A stretch of DNA of 64,000 nucleotides from Epinephelus fuscoguttatus (lineage: Eukaryota; Chordata; Actinopteri; Perciformes; Serranidae). Below the pieces are notes generated by a model. The model did not search any database, was not told the DNA's origin, and saw only the letters and a program-made list of their open reading frames with translations. This document shows positions 23,915-47,700 of the stretch, in pieces (position 1 is the first letter of the stretch; each line of letters starts with the position of its first letter). The position numbers and the translations under genes are program-made. The stretch is taken from contig NC_064754.1 in NCBI RefSeq assembly GCF_011397635.1, positions 28,376,543 to 28,440,542 on the forward strand, given 5' to 3'.

Positions 23915-25173
23915 CCTCCTGAGACTTTCATTTGATATGTATTTTTAATTTAATTTCTCCGATGCTATTTGGGATCAGTAGGACCCGATAAGTATAAAAA
24001 ATAAAATATTGTCAACCATAATTAAGTCCCAATGTCCATAAATGAAATGACAATAAAGTCCCAATGTCTTCAAATGAGTAATTCCTAATTAACAGGGTCT
24101 TAGCTTGTTACTGTTGCTAAAATTGGTCAAGCTTGTTGCCATATTAAACTACCAACATTATTAATCATAAATACACAAGTTTCAATTATAAAATCTGATC
24201 AGGTTTTCGACCTTGTCCACTTTTGTGTTGGGATCAGCTGTAGACTGACTTGGCAGAGATGGCTGCCATCTTGTTTTTACATTGATTAGTAGATTGTGGT
24301 CTCATTACCACTAGATGGCACAAAAAAGTGTCCACAAACGAGGACAACAGGTCTAAGTTTTCATTCAAATAAACAGAAGAAGGGGCACTGGTGGCTTAGT
24401 GGTAGAGCAGGCGCCCCATGTATAAGGCTGTTGCCGCAGCGGCCCAGGTTCGACTCCAGCCTGTGGCCCTTTACTGCATGTCACTCCCTCTCTCTCTCCC
24501 CCTTTCATGCTTGTCTGTCCTATCCATTAAAGGCTAAAAAGCCCCAAAAAATATCTTTAAAATAAATAAACACAAGACGTTTGTGCTCTCAAAAAGGATC
24601 AGCACTCAGTGAATAACCTCCTAAGCCCTATGATAAGCTAATATGGCAAGGCTTAACTATGCAGACCAGTGAGCAGTGATAACTAACATGTCTTTGGGGT
24701 CATCGGGTGGGAACCTCCTTTCACCGGTGTTTCGTCTAGTTGGTCCCACGACACCTCCAGGAGGCTAGACAGTGATCTCTGGCGTCCCAGAGACACTCCC
24801 CTAATGCCAGGTCTCACTGCTCTCCACACCAACCAATAACCTCCTTTACCTTACTTACACATGGCTTTCTCAGCCCAAACAGCACTGCCACCTTCAACCA
24901 AACCCAGGCTCCGTACATGCGAGCTCCAGGTAGAAACAGGGCTGATACTACCTTTCCTATCACATTCACCATACTCTATTTCACACGCTACATAGCATAA
25001 TTACAATATAAGCTAAAGTTAAAGGAGCTAACTGAACTTACAGGATCAGCAAGCACACTCACCTTGCCGCATGGCCTCAAACAAAATTAGTTAAGTAGTT
25101 AAGTAGAATGAAGTGTAAGGTCAAGTAAATCCAAAATGTGATGTCCTCATATGAGGACACAGGTCTCAGGAGG
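23915..25173. mobile_element. TTAA-site element with CCTCCTGAGAC ends
   Basis: Perfect inverted ends CCTCCTGAGAC and GTCTCAGGAGG are flanked by TTAA at 23911-23914 and 25174-25177. TTAA target use together with a CC start suggests a piggyBac-like non-autonomous element, though Kolobok also uses TTAA. A SINE lies inside it at 24377-24570. No transposase frame. Confidence 0.75.
24377..24570 (+). mobile_element. tRNA-derived SINE, second family
   Basis: The tRNA-like head has TGGCTTAGTGGTAGAGCAGG and the B box GGTTCGACTCC. The body is CT-rich and ends in an A-rich tail with AAAGGCTAAAAAGCCCC. This is a different SINE family from the ones at 6069, 21096 and 48472. Confidence 0.8.
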
Positions 25174-25257
25174 TTAAATGAAGTGAAGTATACAGCAGCT
25201 TAACATGGAAATACAAATATCTAAAAATTGCACCTACAGAGTTATGTTTCACCACTG

Positions 25258-25863
25258 CCAAAAATGAGCTCAATGCAATATGGGAACATCAGCAGTGCTT
25301 TCAGACAGACTTCAGAACATATAAACCTGTGCCTTAATGGCTTAAAATGCCCATTTTTTTGTTTTAAAGGTTTCTCTATATAATACATTTCACTACTCAG
25401 CAGGGAGCAAAAGTCATTTTCATTCATTCAGAGAAATTGATTTTCTGAGACTGATAGTGGATATGTGCAGTCGAACAAGAGTGAGTGTCTCATCTCTGAC
25501 TCACTCAGCAGATCAGCACACTGATGTCTGATGGTGAAAAGAGTAGGAAAACCTTTTAGGGGGACGTGTTTTTCACAAAAACGATAAACTCATGCAGGTT
25601 TAGCTCAGCTGTTTGTGATGACATTTCTGTTCACACGTGTAACAGACCTGAAAACAACAAGCTGGGGAAAGTTGACTGAATATGTTTGCAGTTTTTTTCC
25701 CAGCAACACATCACAGATTCTGGCGCAGAGTGTGTGGGCTGAAAAACCCACAACAGCAGTAAATGTGAAATGACACCTTAAAGGTCATTCAAAAATAAAG
25801 GCATCCCATGGATCAATTGTGATTCAAGTGCCCTCTGTTAAAGTTCAGCACGCACATATACAC

Positions 25864-25937
<74 letters not shown>

Positions 25938-27059
25938 CCTCCCACTCTCACTTCCACTCATCAACCATATTTAATTAAATCTGTTTAATTTGCCTTGTCA
26001 TTTATCACTTATGTAAGTATTTGTCACCACATTGTGCTCTGCTATAATCTATTTTTTCCCATGTCACTCATGTCTTTGTCATCCTGATGTTTGTTTCCTC
26101 TCTCTTCAGCTTTTTCTTTTGTTTGTTCTAAAGTGAGATGCTTTTATGGAATTATTTTGATCTCAGTTTGCAGAATTTGTAATTATATTTTCCTCTGCAT
26201 CTTGTCAACTTAAAAGAATATAATAATAATAATAATAATAATCTAGCGGAAGTGAATATTCTGTTTACATCCAGGGCCACAGGATAATACAACTAAATAA
26301 TAGTAATAAAAATCTAAGGCATACAGGATGCAGCTCACTGCATGCACAGATAACTATATTTGACATACAGTACATCTGAAGGCTACAGGAAAGAATTTAT
26401 TGCATATCTGTGAAAAAACTGTCAAAAACCATATAACTCTACAAAATTACAACCATAGAGAAAACATCAGACATGAAAGATGAAGCTTCTTCCTATTTCC
26501 CTACATTAAAGATGAGAAAAACTCCTCCTGTCCATACTCTCTGAAATGTCATCTTTGCATTTCAGTGGCGGGAATATCTCACCCCTGCATTACTGCAAAG
26601 ACGTCTTCTTATGAAAAATACTTCTTTATGTTAATTTTAGCATACAAATTGTGGATAATAATATCAGGGGTTGCTCTGCCTCTTATGAACTTGGTGGCAG
26701 CGGTATCGCCAGCCTGACTTCAGAGACACCACCTTAAATCACATCAGGAACTTCAGCTCATAAATGCAGCAGATCCAACTATGATCCACAGTGAGAGCCA
26801 CAAATCCTGCTCATATTCAAGGCAGTTTTTGTGGAGGTGCATTACATAATGATAGACTGCGATGGATTTTGTCCTTGTTTCCTTGCCTTTGCCTCAGATT
26901 TGATGGGTCCAGTCTACCATGACCATAAAGAATATTAAAGTAGTGACCATAAATTCATAAATGTGTTATTCTGTGTACATGAAAAGCATAAGGAGTAAAA
27001 GGTCGATGTTTCTGCATAAGGTTACAGTACAGCTGCATTATGAAAGCATCTTGCGTCCT
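25258..27059. other. Gene-free stretch with (CA)n and (AAT)n runs
   Basis: A (CA)n microsatellite lies at about 25861-25933 and an (AAT)n run near 26220-26242. I see no exon, RNA gene or clear transposon. Confidence 0.45.
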
Positions 27060-28464
27060 TAATTTGATGTAGCCTTATCTTAGCTATGTACTTTGAGTAT
27101 TTCTATTCTATACTTTATATTTCTCCTCCACTCATAGACTGTAAAGATCCCATTACATTTTAGAGGGAAATGCTGCACTTTTTAATCCACTACATTTATT
27201 TGATACTTATAGTTACTAGTTACTTTTTACATAGCAAGCATGTTGCATATGATATGATGCAGTATTGGAGCCTACCAATCTAGCAATTAGTATGAAGTGA
27301 ATCTAAAATTGTCTCCACACTGATAACTACAATATTAAAATGCTTATGTGTAGGCATATTTGTCTGTGATAAAAAATTAAAAACTGTAAAACTTTGATTA
27401 GTAGCCTGGGCTATTATTTGCTTAAATCACTGAAATCAACAGGCCTATATTTGAGACAGGCGTCTTTATGGGACAGGCCTTTAATTCCTTTTACTCAAAA
27501 CTGTTGCTCAGCAAAGATTGGAAAAAAACAATTAAATTGTTTGTTTAAAGCAGTATGAATATTACTTGTTTAAGAATTAGACTTAAGATAAAATATCAAT
27601 TGTGAATCATTAATTTGATCTAATCTTATTGACTAAGGGAATATGAAGAACATGCAGGGTAATCGAGGAATCGAGGTAGTCAACAACCCGCTTTTATACA
27701 TCCAAAGATATTCTATTAAAAAAAATGAACTCCTTGGCGATCAGACCAGGCCTCTCATTGAGACAGGTGTTTATTTGTCAAAATGTGTAGCCACACCAGG
27801 CTAATAAAGGAGACTAGGTGTTTAACTGGGACAAGGCTTTTAATGGAAGTTTTACAGGTAGGCTACTATTCTATATTGATATTTTATTATATTGTGACAC
27901 TTAAGTGAGATGTTTTGCACAATAAGTACTTTTACTTTTGATACCTGAAGTTCATTTTGCTGATAACACTCAGAGCAACATTTTAAATTCTGGTCTTTTA
28001 TTTGTAATGGAGTATTTTAGAATATGGTTTTCTGTTTTTATTTAAAGGAATACTTCACTCATCTACCTTATGTATGACCCAAACACATGCATTTTTGCAA
28101 TAAGTAAATAAATATTTAAAAAATCGTAATGGAGTCTGGCTTTGAAGAGAGCATAAGTTTCACTTTCAGTTCAGTTTTAAATGGGGTGGTTACATTCTTA
28201 GGCAGCACAGAGCATACAACTGGATAAATGACACTTGGTTCATACTGCACAAGTTGTGAGATATAGTTTTGCTGTTGTTAAACCTGGCCCCCAATCAATC
28301 AGTGAATCAATATGTTCGCCATTTTCTGTGGAGGCATGTAAAAGAAAAGTTTTCCTCAGGAATTGAAGGTAACACGACATGACCAAATTATATACAAATG
28401 GTCATGCTGTTAGTGATGCACTCCTTTAAGTAGCAGATCTGTGTAGCTACTTCTTCCACCACTG
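27060..28464. mobile_element. Second copy of the hAT-like element, interrupted
   Basis: Phrases such as CATTTTAGAGGGAAAT and CCACTACATTTATTTGA, and the right terminus TTCTTCCACCACTG (28451-28464), match the family at 22740-25257. Foreign DNA lies at about 27290-27870, with several GAGACAGG/GGGACAGG-TTTAAT phrases, and at 28046-28425. The left end is not clear. Confidence 0.55.
28046..28425. mobile_element. TTAA-site MITE
   Basis: The ends AAGGAATACTTCAC and GTGATGCACTCCT are imperfect inverted repeats, flanked by TTAA at 28042-28045 and 28426-28429. It lies inside the second hAT-like copy. Confidence 0.65.
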
Positions 28465-29034
28465 ATTTCCAAAGGGACCTTGTAGTGTTACAGCAGCCAA
28501 GCAAAATACGTCATCACACAAATGAGGCAAGTAAGGGTAAGAAACAAAATACGGCAAAAAGTCCCATAATAAACAACTACGGTGATTTCTATAAATGTAA
28601 TTTCTCTGGAACAGTATGACCTTTATGACCTTAACTGAAATAAAGCAGTCCTGAAATAGTCCCAATTATTTATCACTGGGGATCAATAAAGTATTCTGAT
28701 TCTGAAATATGAGAGGGTCATTGTTATTTTGTTTTTTAAGCTCTTACTTTGGGTGTATCTTTAGTTGAGGTTATTTGAATGGGTGGTATAATTACACACA
28801 TTTACAACCAAATTTTCAACGAAAAATATCAAGAATATAAAAGGAAAGGCAGTAAAACGCACCTCAAAATCAATTCAGTTTCATTTCCCCATCTCTCTAA
28901 CATCTTAACCAACACGTAAAATATTAAATTACCTATAATATTTATTATAAGATATGTTATTTTTAATGTAAACTTTAATATATCTAATTTAAAACACCAC
29001 AGCTCGTACGAACCATAGACTCGTGCCTCCTGGC
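28465..29034. other. Gene-free DNA upstream of parn
   Basis: A short LINE-tail-like phrase, GGGATCAATAAAGTATTCTG, lies at about 28679. Otherwise this is AT-rich DNA leading into the parn promoter. Confidence 0.45.
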
Positions 29035-29043
29035 ACCGGAAGT
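29035..29043 (+). promoter_or_regulatory. ETS/GABP-type site in the parn promoter
   Basis: ACCGGAAGT is a full ETS consensus 79 bp upstream of the parn start codon. No TATA box is visible. This fits a housekeeping promoter, and the site is probably at or just upstream of the transcription start. A 14-bp palindrome AGCTAACGTTAGCT follows near 29078. Confidence 0.6.
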
Positions 29044-29121
29044 ATTTGTAAAACGGTTAAAAGCCAGTTGACGTAGGCTAGCTAACGTTAGCTGTCAGCC
29101 GGGTTCAGTCATTGTGCAGGG

Positions 29122-39972
<10,851 letters not shown>

Positions 39973-40905
39973 CAAGAGGTGAGGAGTGGAGAGGCCACTG
40001 TCCCACACTGAGGTCCCGCTCAGCCTCTTCTTAAGCACTTGGGGCGCTCTCCTGTAAGGTCGTGGTGCACGCCCTAAATCCATTCGTTCACTCAACAGCT
40101 GTGGATACCGTGTCCAAAGCTACCAGCCAAGCTACTTGACTGGACTATTGAAAGAGAGAACACAAGCCATAACGACAGCTGCCATATTTTGATCTTATAT
40201 CAGAGGAGCAGGCAACTCTTTCGGGTAAACACACACATACACACTTCACTAGAATCTTAAAAGCTAAACTCCAGAAATGTTCATTATTCTCTGGTGTGTT
40301 GTTCAGACTGGAATCTGCCACCACAGCCATGTTGTCACTTTGAAAACATTCTTCATTTTTAACGACACCGTCACCTCCATTCAGTCTTATATTTTGAGAG
40401 CGTGAGTTGTGTGCGAGTTTGTGCATGTGAGGGAGATGTTCTTTTTCTCCGGTCTTTGTATCCCTGTGAATCTGTTTAATAGTCCCTGAGAGATAAAACA
40501 GCCCCGGACAGGTCCTGTAGTTTACAACGTCTGGGTCATTTAGTATTTTAATGCAGTCAAATGGTTTTTCCCCCCATTTTTTTAAACTAATGTATAAGTT
40601 CTGTCAACCTCCCCAGTTTTATCAGACATATATAAGCTTATCAATGATAATGTGATGTTTATTATTGGTGACATTTTGATCCTTCATAAGAGGTGCTTGT
40701 TTTCTTTTTGTACAGAATTAATTTTCTTTACCTTTTTTTGTGTTAAATGTTTTGTAACTGTGTCAACCTGCAACAATGTCAAAGTATGTTCTAATGCAAA
40801 AGGTGTAAACGTTAAGACGTATACATTTTTGTATGAGATAAAGTTTAAAAATACTTAAATATTTCCTTGAAAAGGGGAAAAAATTAAAGAATGTTTCTTA
40901 GTATC
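39973..40905 (+). other. Probable parn 3' UTR
   Basis: AT-rich DNA after the parn stop. No canonical AATAAA is near the end; ATTAAA at 40883-40888 is the best candidate signal. The true end is not visible from sequence alone. Confidence 0.4.
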
Positions 40906-41511
40906 TCTGTGTTTTTGTCTTTGATGTTCCCATACTCACACTTAGTCACTTCAGAGCACCATTGTTACGGACTGTGAAATGTTTACACTTGCACATTCAA
41001 ATTCTCTTATTTACAGCTACTGTTAAAGGTTTCTGGTGGTAATTTAAACTGTAATTTGATGACTCTTTATATTATGTTAAAGATGACAAAGGGGCCCTGG
41101 GACAGTATACAACTGAGGTCCTGTTGAAATGGTGAAAGAAAATTGAACTGACTAAAGTATTCAAAGTGATTCTGGATACATTTTGATATTTAAAAAGTAT
41201 TATTTGTATTCAGGTGAAATATTTTAGTATTCTCTCCAACTATGCTAGAAATAATGGGACAACACTGACCTTACTGAACAGAAACTTCTATCAAAAACTT
41301 GCATTGTTCTTTAATATTTTACACACTGTAATGATCTAAAAATTTAAGTCTACCAACCCAAATTCGTCTGTACAGTCATACTTCCATGCAAATGCCACAG
41401 CCATTTAAAAAAATAAAACATGATGGCTGAATTCCATTTAGCTGCTTCCATTTCATCATCCTTGTATAGACCATGCTTACTGGGACACTAAAAAAAGGAG
41501 CCATCACTAAA
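40906..41511. other. Spacer between the 3' ends of parn and rexo5
   Basis: No exon or repeat seen. The two genes converge on this spacer, and it may hold the rexo5 3' UTR. Confidence 0.4.
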
Positions 41512-41700
41512 GCTACAGTTGGTAACTTTTATAAAAATCTTTTTTAATTTGCTGAAACTCAACATCCACACAGTTTTACATGAAACGGTCTGATCCAGAG
41601 TCCAATCAGAGCCGAGGAGTCTCCCACACAGCTGTCAGTCATGTAAAATACTGCCTGTGAACTGCGGTCAAATAGTCAAACTACGCAGCGCTCACTCCCA
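41512..41700 (-). repeat. MITE fragment next to the rexo5 stop
   Basis: It begins AAAGCTACAGTTGGTAAC, contains CCAATCAGAGC, and its inner part matches 30488-30540 in reverse. It ends about 25 bp from the rexo5 stop codon, so the rexo5 3' UTR very probably contains it. Confidence 0.6.
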
Positions 41701-41724
41701 CAGAGGACGGGGTCTCTGTTCTCC

Positions 41725-44700
41725 TCATGACCCTTGCTTGACCTCCATAAGGCACAAACCAGGAAGCTGGCCATGAGCACTGTGGAAGAGAAAAAGGGTG
41801 TGTAAGTATTTAATTAAGCAGCAGATTTTTCTCAAACTCCGCAAGAGTTCTCACCTGGTGTGTCCGCGCAGCACAACCACAGACAAGGTGCCTTCTGGGA
41901 GGGATCTAAAGAGCTTCCGCAGGCGGCGGTCCAGCTTCCCCATCATGAGATCCATTTCCTGGTCCTACACAGATCACACATTGGAGTCTTTATTACATTT
42001 GTTTAATAAATACTTTTAACACAATTCAGCGTCATCACGTAATTAAGAAGTTCCATCACCCCTTATTCACTGGATCCATAACCACCTCTCCAACAGACCT
42101 CAAGCAGAAAAGGTTGAAAAATCACGGTCACACTTCATTACTCTCAACAGTGGCTCTCCACAGGGGTGTGCACACAGTCCATTTCTTTACACACCATCCA
42201 CGAATAACTGTCGGAGTCTGTCCACCACCGCTACCCTCTACTTTAAATATGCAGATGACACAGCAATCCTTACACTACTTAATAACAGTGACTCCTTCTT
42301 GGCCTATGAACAAATACATATCCCATTTTAGCTTGTGGTGTGACAATAATTTTCTCCATCTTAACATCCCAAAAACTAAAGAACTGTCCTTTAGCCCCCC
42401 AAAACACTGGCCTGCTCTGGTCTCACCATCAGAGGGGAAAAGGTGGAGGTGGTGGAGTCTCTAGGATACCTTGGCATTACACTGGACAGTAATGTTGTTA
42501 GCAAAGACTTACAGCCATCTGTAAATTGAACCCCTTGTCGGTACAACCCCATCTTCGTCTTCTGTGCCATCTGTTTTTTCCATATGCTCACAGTCACCAA
42601 CAAGAATGAACTCCTAAAGCTAACTACTCATTGAGCTAGCAAACTCAGGTATTCCTACCCATCACCTATCTGACTGTGTCACCCCGTTCCTGATCTGCAA
42701 AGCACTCACAACCCAGATGATCCACTCCACCAGTACTTCATCCCCCGTCCTTCTGGATGTAGGTATAGACTATCCCATGTGTAGAAAGGCCCGTATCAGC
42801 AAGAGCTCTATTCCCACAGCTACACAAGCTCTTTTAAGTCTTTCTTGTGTTTAATACAAACCCATGTTTTTGTCTCTCGTGTATTAATTGTGTTTTTGCA
42901 TGCACCACCAGCTGGGGAAAAGAATTTCCTCTATTTCCTCTCTATCTTTCTCTCTATCTAAATCATAAACGGTAAGGGTCTGAAAGATCAGATCACAAAC
43001 GCAGCAATTACTCTGCCTCATGTGCACTTCACAACTCTCTGCATTGTGCTTGAATTCCAACCAGCCCAAAAGCATTGTCACTTTTCTCTGTGTGTGTAAA
43101 CATTCAGATTTGAATGTTTTCTTTAAGAAAGCGAGACAGACCAAAATTAGACGCACAAAGCCAGCCTAAATATTAAAAGCTCAGCTCTCTGAGATTTTTG
43201 TCTAGAAAATATCTACTGAGAATCAGCTGAGCCTGCCAGCTGAAAGGTAACTGTGATGCTCAAGCAACCGTATAAAAGTAAGTATATAAAACTACAGCTA
43301 CACCAGTACCCCCGTGTGGCTGAAAAAACATTTCCAGATGGATGAAAAATGGAGAGCTGATTATTCTTCAGAGTCTCAACACCAGTGGGGCAGAAGAGAT
43401 TAAACTGTCTGAACACAACACAGACAGCAGCCATTTTCACCGGCACTGACTCCTTTTTCAAAACAGTGACTTTGGGAATGTGCAGGAATGAGAACTGGTA
43501 AGATTTTATTGATACCAGTACCATCAGGGATTCTGCGTATTGGTCCGATTCTTTATTAATTTGGAACCGTTTTCTTCTCTCCACCATGACTCCTTCATGT
43601 TGCAAGTTTCCAGCAGGTGGACACATGAGTTTGACGTCAGTTTTGCAATTCACGACTTATGACATCAATAAAAGGATTTAGCAGCAAATGATTCTAATGG
43701 ACAGACAATTAAGATCTGGAGCTGGTTCTTGATTCTCATCCCTAGGAATGTGTGACAACCAGCTGGAGTCCTACCTGAGACCTGTTGTGCATGTGGGTCC
43801 TCTCCTCGTCTTCTGCTGCTTCCATGTCAGGATCTTCCATGGTGATTGGTGTTGTCATGGCAGCCCACGAGGGTAAGTGGGGTGGAGTTAGGGACGGACA
43901 GATGAGGTAGTTTTCCTTAAGAAGATCCTTGGAGGAGCTGAGGGCTGCATGTTTGCCCTCTGAGCTCTCAAACTCTGTCAACCACAGACACGTGTTAGAA
44001 ACTGTTCGGACTCCAGACATATGAGGCAAGAGATAATAACTTTTAACTCACTTATGTATCCATGTCTTGCATGTTTTCCGTGTTTGGCAGGCAGGACGAC
44101 TCTCTCCACCGAACCAAAGTGACCAAATGTCTCTCTGACCATCTCCTCAGACAGTTTAGACTTTGTGGTGGTTGCAGGCTGCAACTGTTGACCGTTTACT
44201 TTTGCTGGGGGCAACCTGTTAGCCGATTTAACCAGTGTAATGTCCAAAGATTTGGCTTCTGACGTGTGTCCATTGACCCTTACAGGAGTGTGTATGCCCT
44301 CAACCATACTGGATTTTAATTTCACAGCATAGATGTGACTGGCATTGAGACTGTCAGCCATCAAAGCATCAAGAGTCAGATCTAAGTCTAGCGTTGACTC
44401 GTAGACAGGTCTCTGGACCTAAAAAAGGCACAGACAAAAGACACATGTTGGAGATACAGCTGACTACAAAGGTTCTGAAATAACTTTAACAATAATGTAA
44501 AAGGAAAAAGTGACAGCAAAAGGGAAGAGTGTTACCTTGATGGACTGTCCCTGCACATTAAGTCCATTCAAAGTTTTTAAAGCCAGCATAGCTCCCTCCA
44601 GCAGCTCAAACTCTACCTCTGCATGAACCTGGAGACCAAACATTGTCAGAAAATATAGGTGAGATTAATAGAGCACATCCAAGAGCAGGGAAAACAGCTT

Positions 44701-47700
44701 TTACAGTTCTATTTTAAGATGCACTGAAGCAGTAATTATAACCACATCTTAAGAGGTATTCAGTGGATGATGTGTTCATCCGTGACAGAAATACAAACAC
44801 AGTATATTAATTGTAAACTAAGGATCATGTAGGTGAGATATACCCTGACTGTGGTTTGCAACATTTTGATTTTCTGAACCGGTCCACAGCAACAAAACAG
44901 CCGCCTCACTTCTCTCTCCGAGAATCCTGCAGGGAAGGGCCCAGCAAACACCACACACATATCTCGAAGGTTTGCACACACCTGCAGGATAAACACACAG
45001 ATTAAGCAGTACGTTAAAACAACACTCAGACACTTGAAATTCATCAGACGTTCTGAATGAATGCCTCACCCTCTGGTGCTGGCGCTCCTGATAATGGTCA
45101 GAGAGGGAAGAGAACTGGAGCACTGAGAGGAACGGACACTTGGTCTGTCTCCTGAAAGAGGCCAGCACCTGAAGGAGATGAGATAAAGTAAAAGAGGTAG
45201 AGAGAGGGAAAAGAGGGAGTTAAAGGGAGGATGTAAAGGAAACAGAAGAAAGGTGCAGGACTTATAGTGAGTGGAGGAAAAGAGGAAAAGGGCTACAATT
45301 TACATATATTCACCAATAGTATATAACAGGTGTGTCTGGGGAACAGGGAGTGCAGGATAGGCTTTGTGTCCAGCATGTATGCATGACAGTAAAGTAAAAG
45401 GACACAATATACAGGTTACATTATCAAGGTATAACCAGAGTAGGCAGGCTTTATGGAGACAAACCTCAAACACAACGTCCAATAAAACCTTTCCTCACCT
45501 CCCAAACAAAGAAGAGTTGAATCTCACCCAACTGTCCCTCCAGCTCTCTTACAGTCAATATGGTGGCGAAGATAACAAAAATGGGAATTTATACTTCTCG
45601 CATCGTGTCTAATTTTAGTGGATCATAACATATCGGGTATGGAATTAATCCGCAGATGCTCCGGGTTCAAAATGGGACCAAGCTTTTCTATGGATGTCAG
45701 TTTTTGAGCCATGACGAAGGGCAAAATGTTGCTTTTGTCATGGCCCAAAAAATCTGGCCTTTGCCTGAAGCGCCCTAACTGGCACCTTTCGAAGCAAAGG
45801 AGCAGCGGCTCTACCGTGAGCTACCTCTAGATGTCTGATCTCCTGACCCTATCTCTGAACTTGAGCCCAGTCAACCTGCAGACAAATCTTGTTTTGGCCG
45901 CTTCTATCCACGGTCTCATTCTTTGGGTCATCAACCAAAGCTCATGACCACAGATGAGGGTTGGAACACAGAGGGGCTGCTATATCGAGAGCTTTACCTT
46001 CTGGCTCAGCTCCTTTTTTTTTTTTTTTTACCACAACGGACCGGCACAATGCCCAAATCGCTGCTGATGTCGCAGTCACCAACTGTGCACAAAATATTGT
46101 TAGGCTGATGGGTCCAGTAGTACGCAAGATAAGCTACGGACAGACCGAACTTAATTTAAGTCATCTCTTGGACAAAAAGAACAACTTTATTCATCTCTTT
46201 GTCACTTTATAGTTTGTAATCAAATTAGGCAGAATTTCCAGCAAAGATTATTCACAAAAACCAAATGCTTGAAGATATTCACATCTGAATGGAGACCAGC
46301 AAACCATTCATGACAACTTGCTTTATATGTACCACAAATAAAAAACAGATCAATGCATATTTTGGGTAGAAAACCAAGGTTATTTAAAGGTCAGGAGGCA
46401 GTAGACGGTTCCAGAAAACTTCTCGTCTCACCTCTTTGTCAGAGCTGTGCCACAGCTGATTGGAAGGATCCAGAGTGATGTCAGAACGCTTTCCTATAAA
46501 GGCTACTGACCGGCCGAGTGTCTGCAGGATGTCAGAAAACCTGCAGGAGAAATAAAGACAGAGAATATGTCAGATATAACTGCAGCAGAACATGTGATGA
46601 GATGAGTTTCACATTGTGAATGTAGAACAGAATCCTTGTATAGATTTATTGATCGGATTTTAAAGCTGTAAGTAGTGACAGAAGATGTATTTCTCCCACA
46701 AGTCTATTATTTTAGATTCAATGATGGTGTTTAACCTCATACACCCTTGTGCTGTAGCTGAAATGATTCCATGGGACAACTAAATCATAGACATTTGAGT
46801 AGACATTTTCAAAAGCTATATTTCACCAGTGCAAAGGGCTGTATTTCATATTGATCCACCATGGGGAGCATTTTTAAAAGTTCCATCCTGAGGCGTGGAA
46901 ACTGCTGACCCATCATGGAGGCAAAAACCCAGAGCAAAGATACAGTTCATCTGACTAAGTCTGGACATGGTTTGAATAACTACAGTCAAATGTAAAGAGT
47001 GGAAAGAGGTGTACAGATTATGTAATGTAGTGCACCTGAGACTTGGTGTGGGTGCAGGTGCACAGTCAGTGGACTCCTCCACGATCGTATATCCCCACAG
47101 CTCCTCCAGATGAAGTTCTACAACCTGACGGCGGGCACACACAGAACAAGTTATATAAATTGTATGTGTGCGCGTAAGTGTGTGTGTGTGTGTGTGTTAG
47201 GAAGCGATGTGTCACCTGACGTGGTCCTGTTTTAATAAAGTACTCAGCCAGTTCCAGGGCTGCCACGGCATCCTCAATGGGATTATGACCCCTCTTCTCT
47301 TCAGTTTGTATTTGCCTCCTGGGACACAAGTGGAAAATTTAATTATAAGCTGTGCTGGGTGAGAGAGACAGAGAGACGGGGAGACACAGACAGACTCAGC
47401 TTACTTCAGCACTGTCTCCGCCAGGACCTTCAGCTTAAACCTCTGCCCAAACTCTCTCCTGTACAGCAGCGACGTGTCGATTACATGCTGGTGGATCAGC
47501 TGCAGGGACACAAACACAATACAGGGCGAAACTTCAAACTTTTGTGACTACTTTAAAATGATTGCTGACATGAAGGGAATAAAATCACTATTTTAAAATC
47601 CTGAAATACTGACATTTTTGACAATGTAATTCTCTGCCTTTTTATTAAACAACTGATATGAGTTACTGACATGTTACAGATATCTTGTTCCTGGTGCTCC

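Larger units (their letters stand above)
22740..25257. mobile_element. hAT-like element holding two nested elements
   Basis: The ends are inverted: CAGTGGTTGAG on the left and ACCACTG on the right. The flanks CTAAAAAT (22732-22739) and CCAAAAAT (25258-25265) match at 7 of 8 bases, which fits an 8-bp hAT target duplication. The body has the repeated AAGTAAAAGTA phrases of a common teleost repeat. Insertions at 23044-23766 and 23915-25173 account for most of its present length. A second copy lies at 27060-28464. No transposase frame. Confidence 0.7.

Noticed and set aside
24377-24470. A tRNA gene
   Set aside because: The A and B boxes belong to a SINE with a CT-rich body and A-rich tail; there is no cloverleaf with paired acceptor ends.
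28679-28715. GGGATCAATAAAGTATTCTG as a gene poly(A) signal
   Set aside because: The phrase is a common fish LINE 3' tail and no gene lies upstream on that strand.
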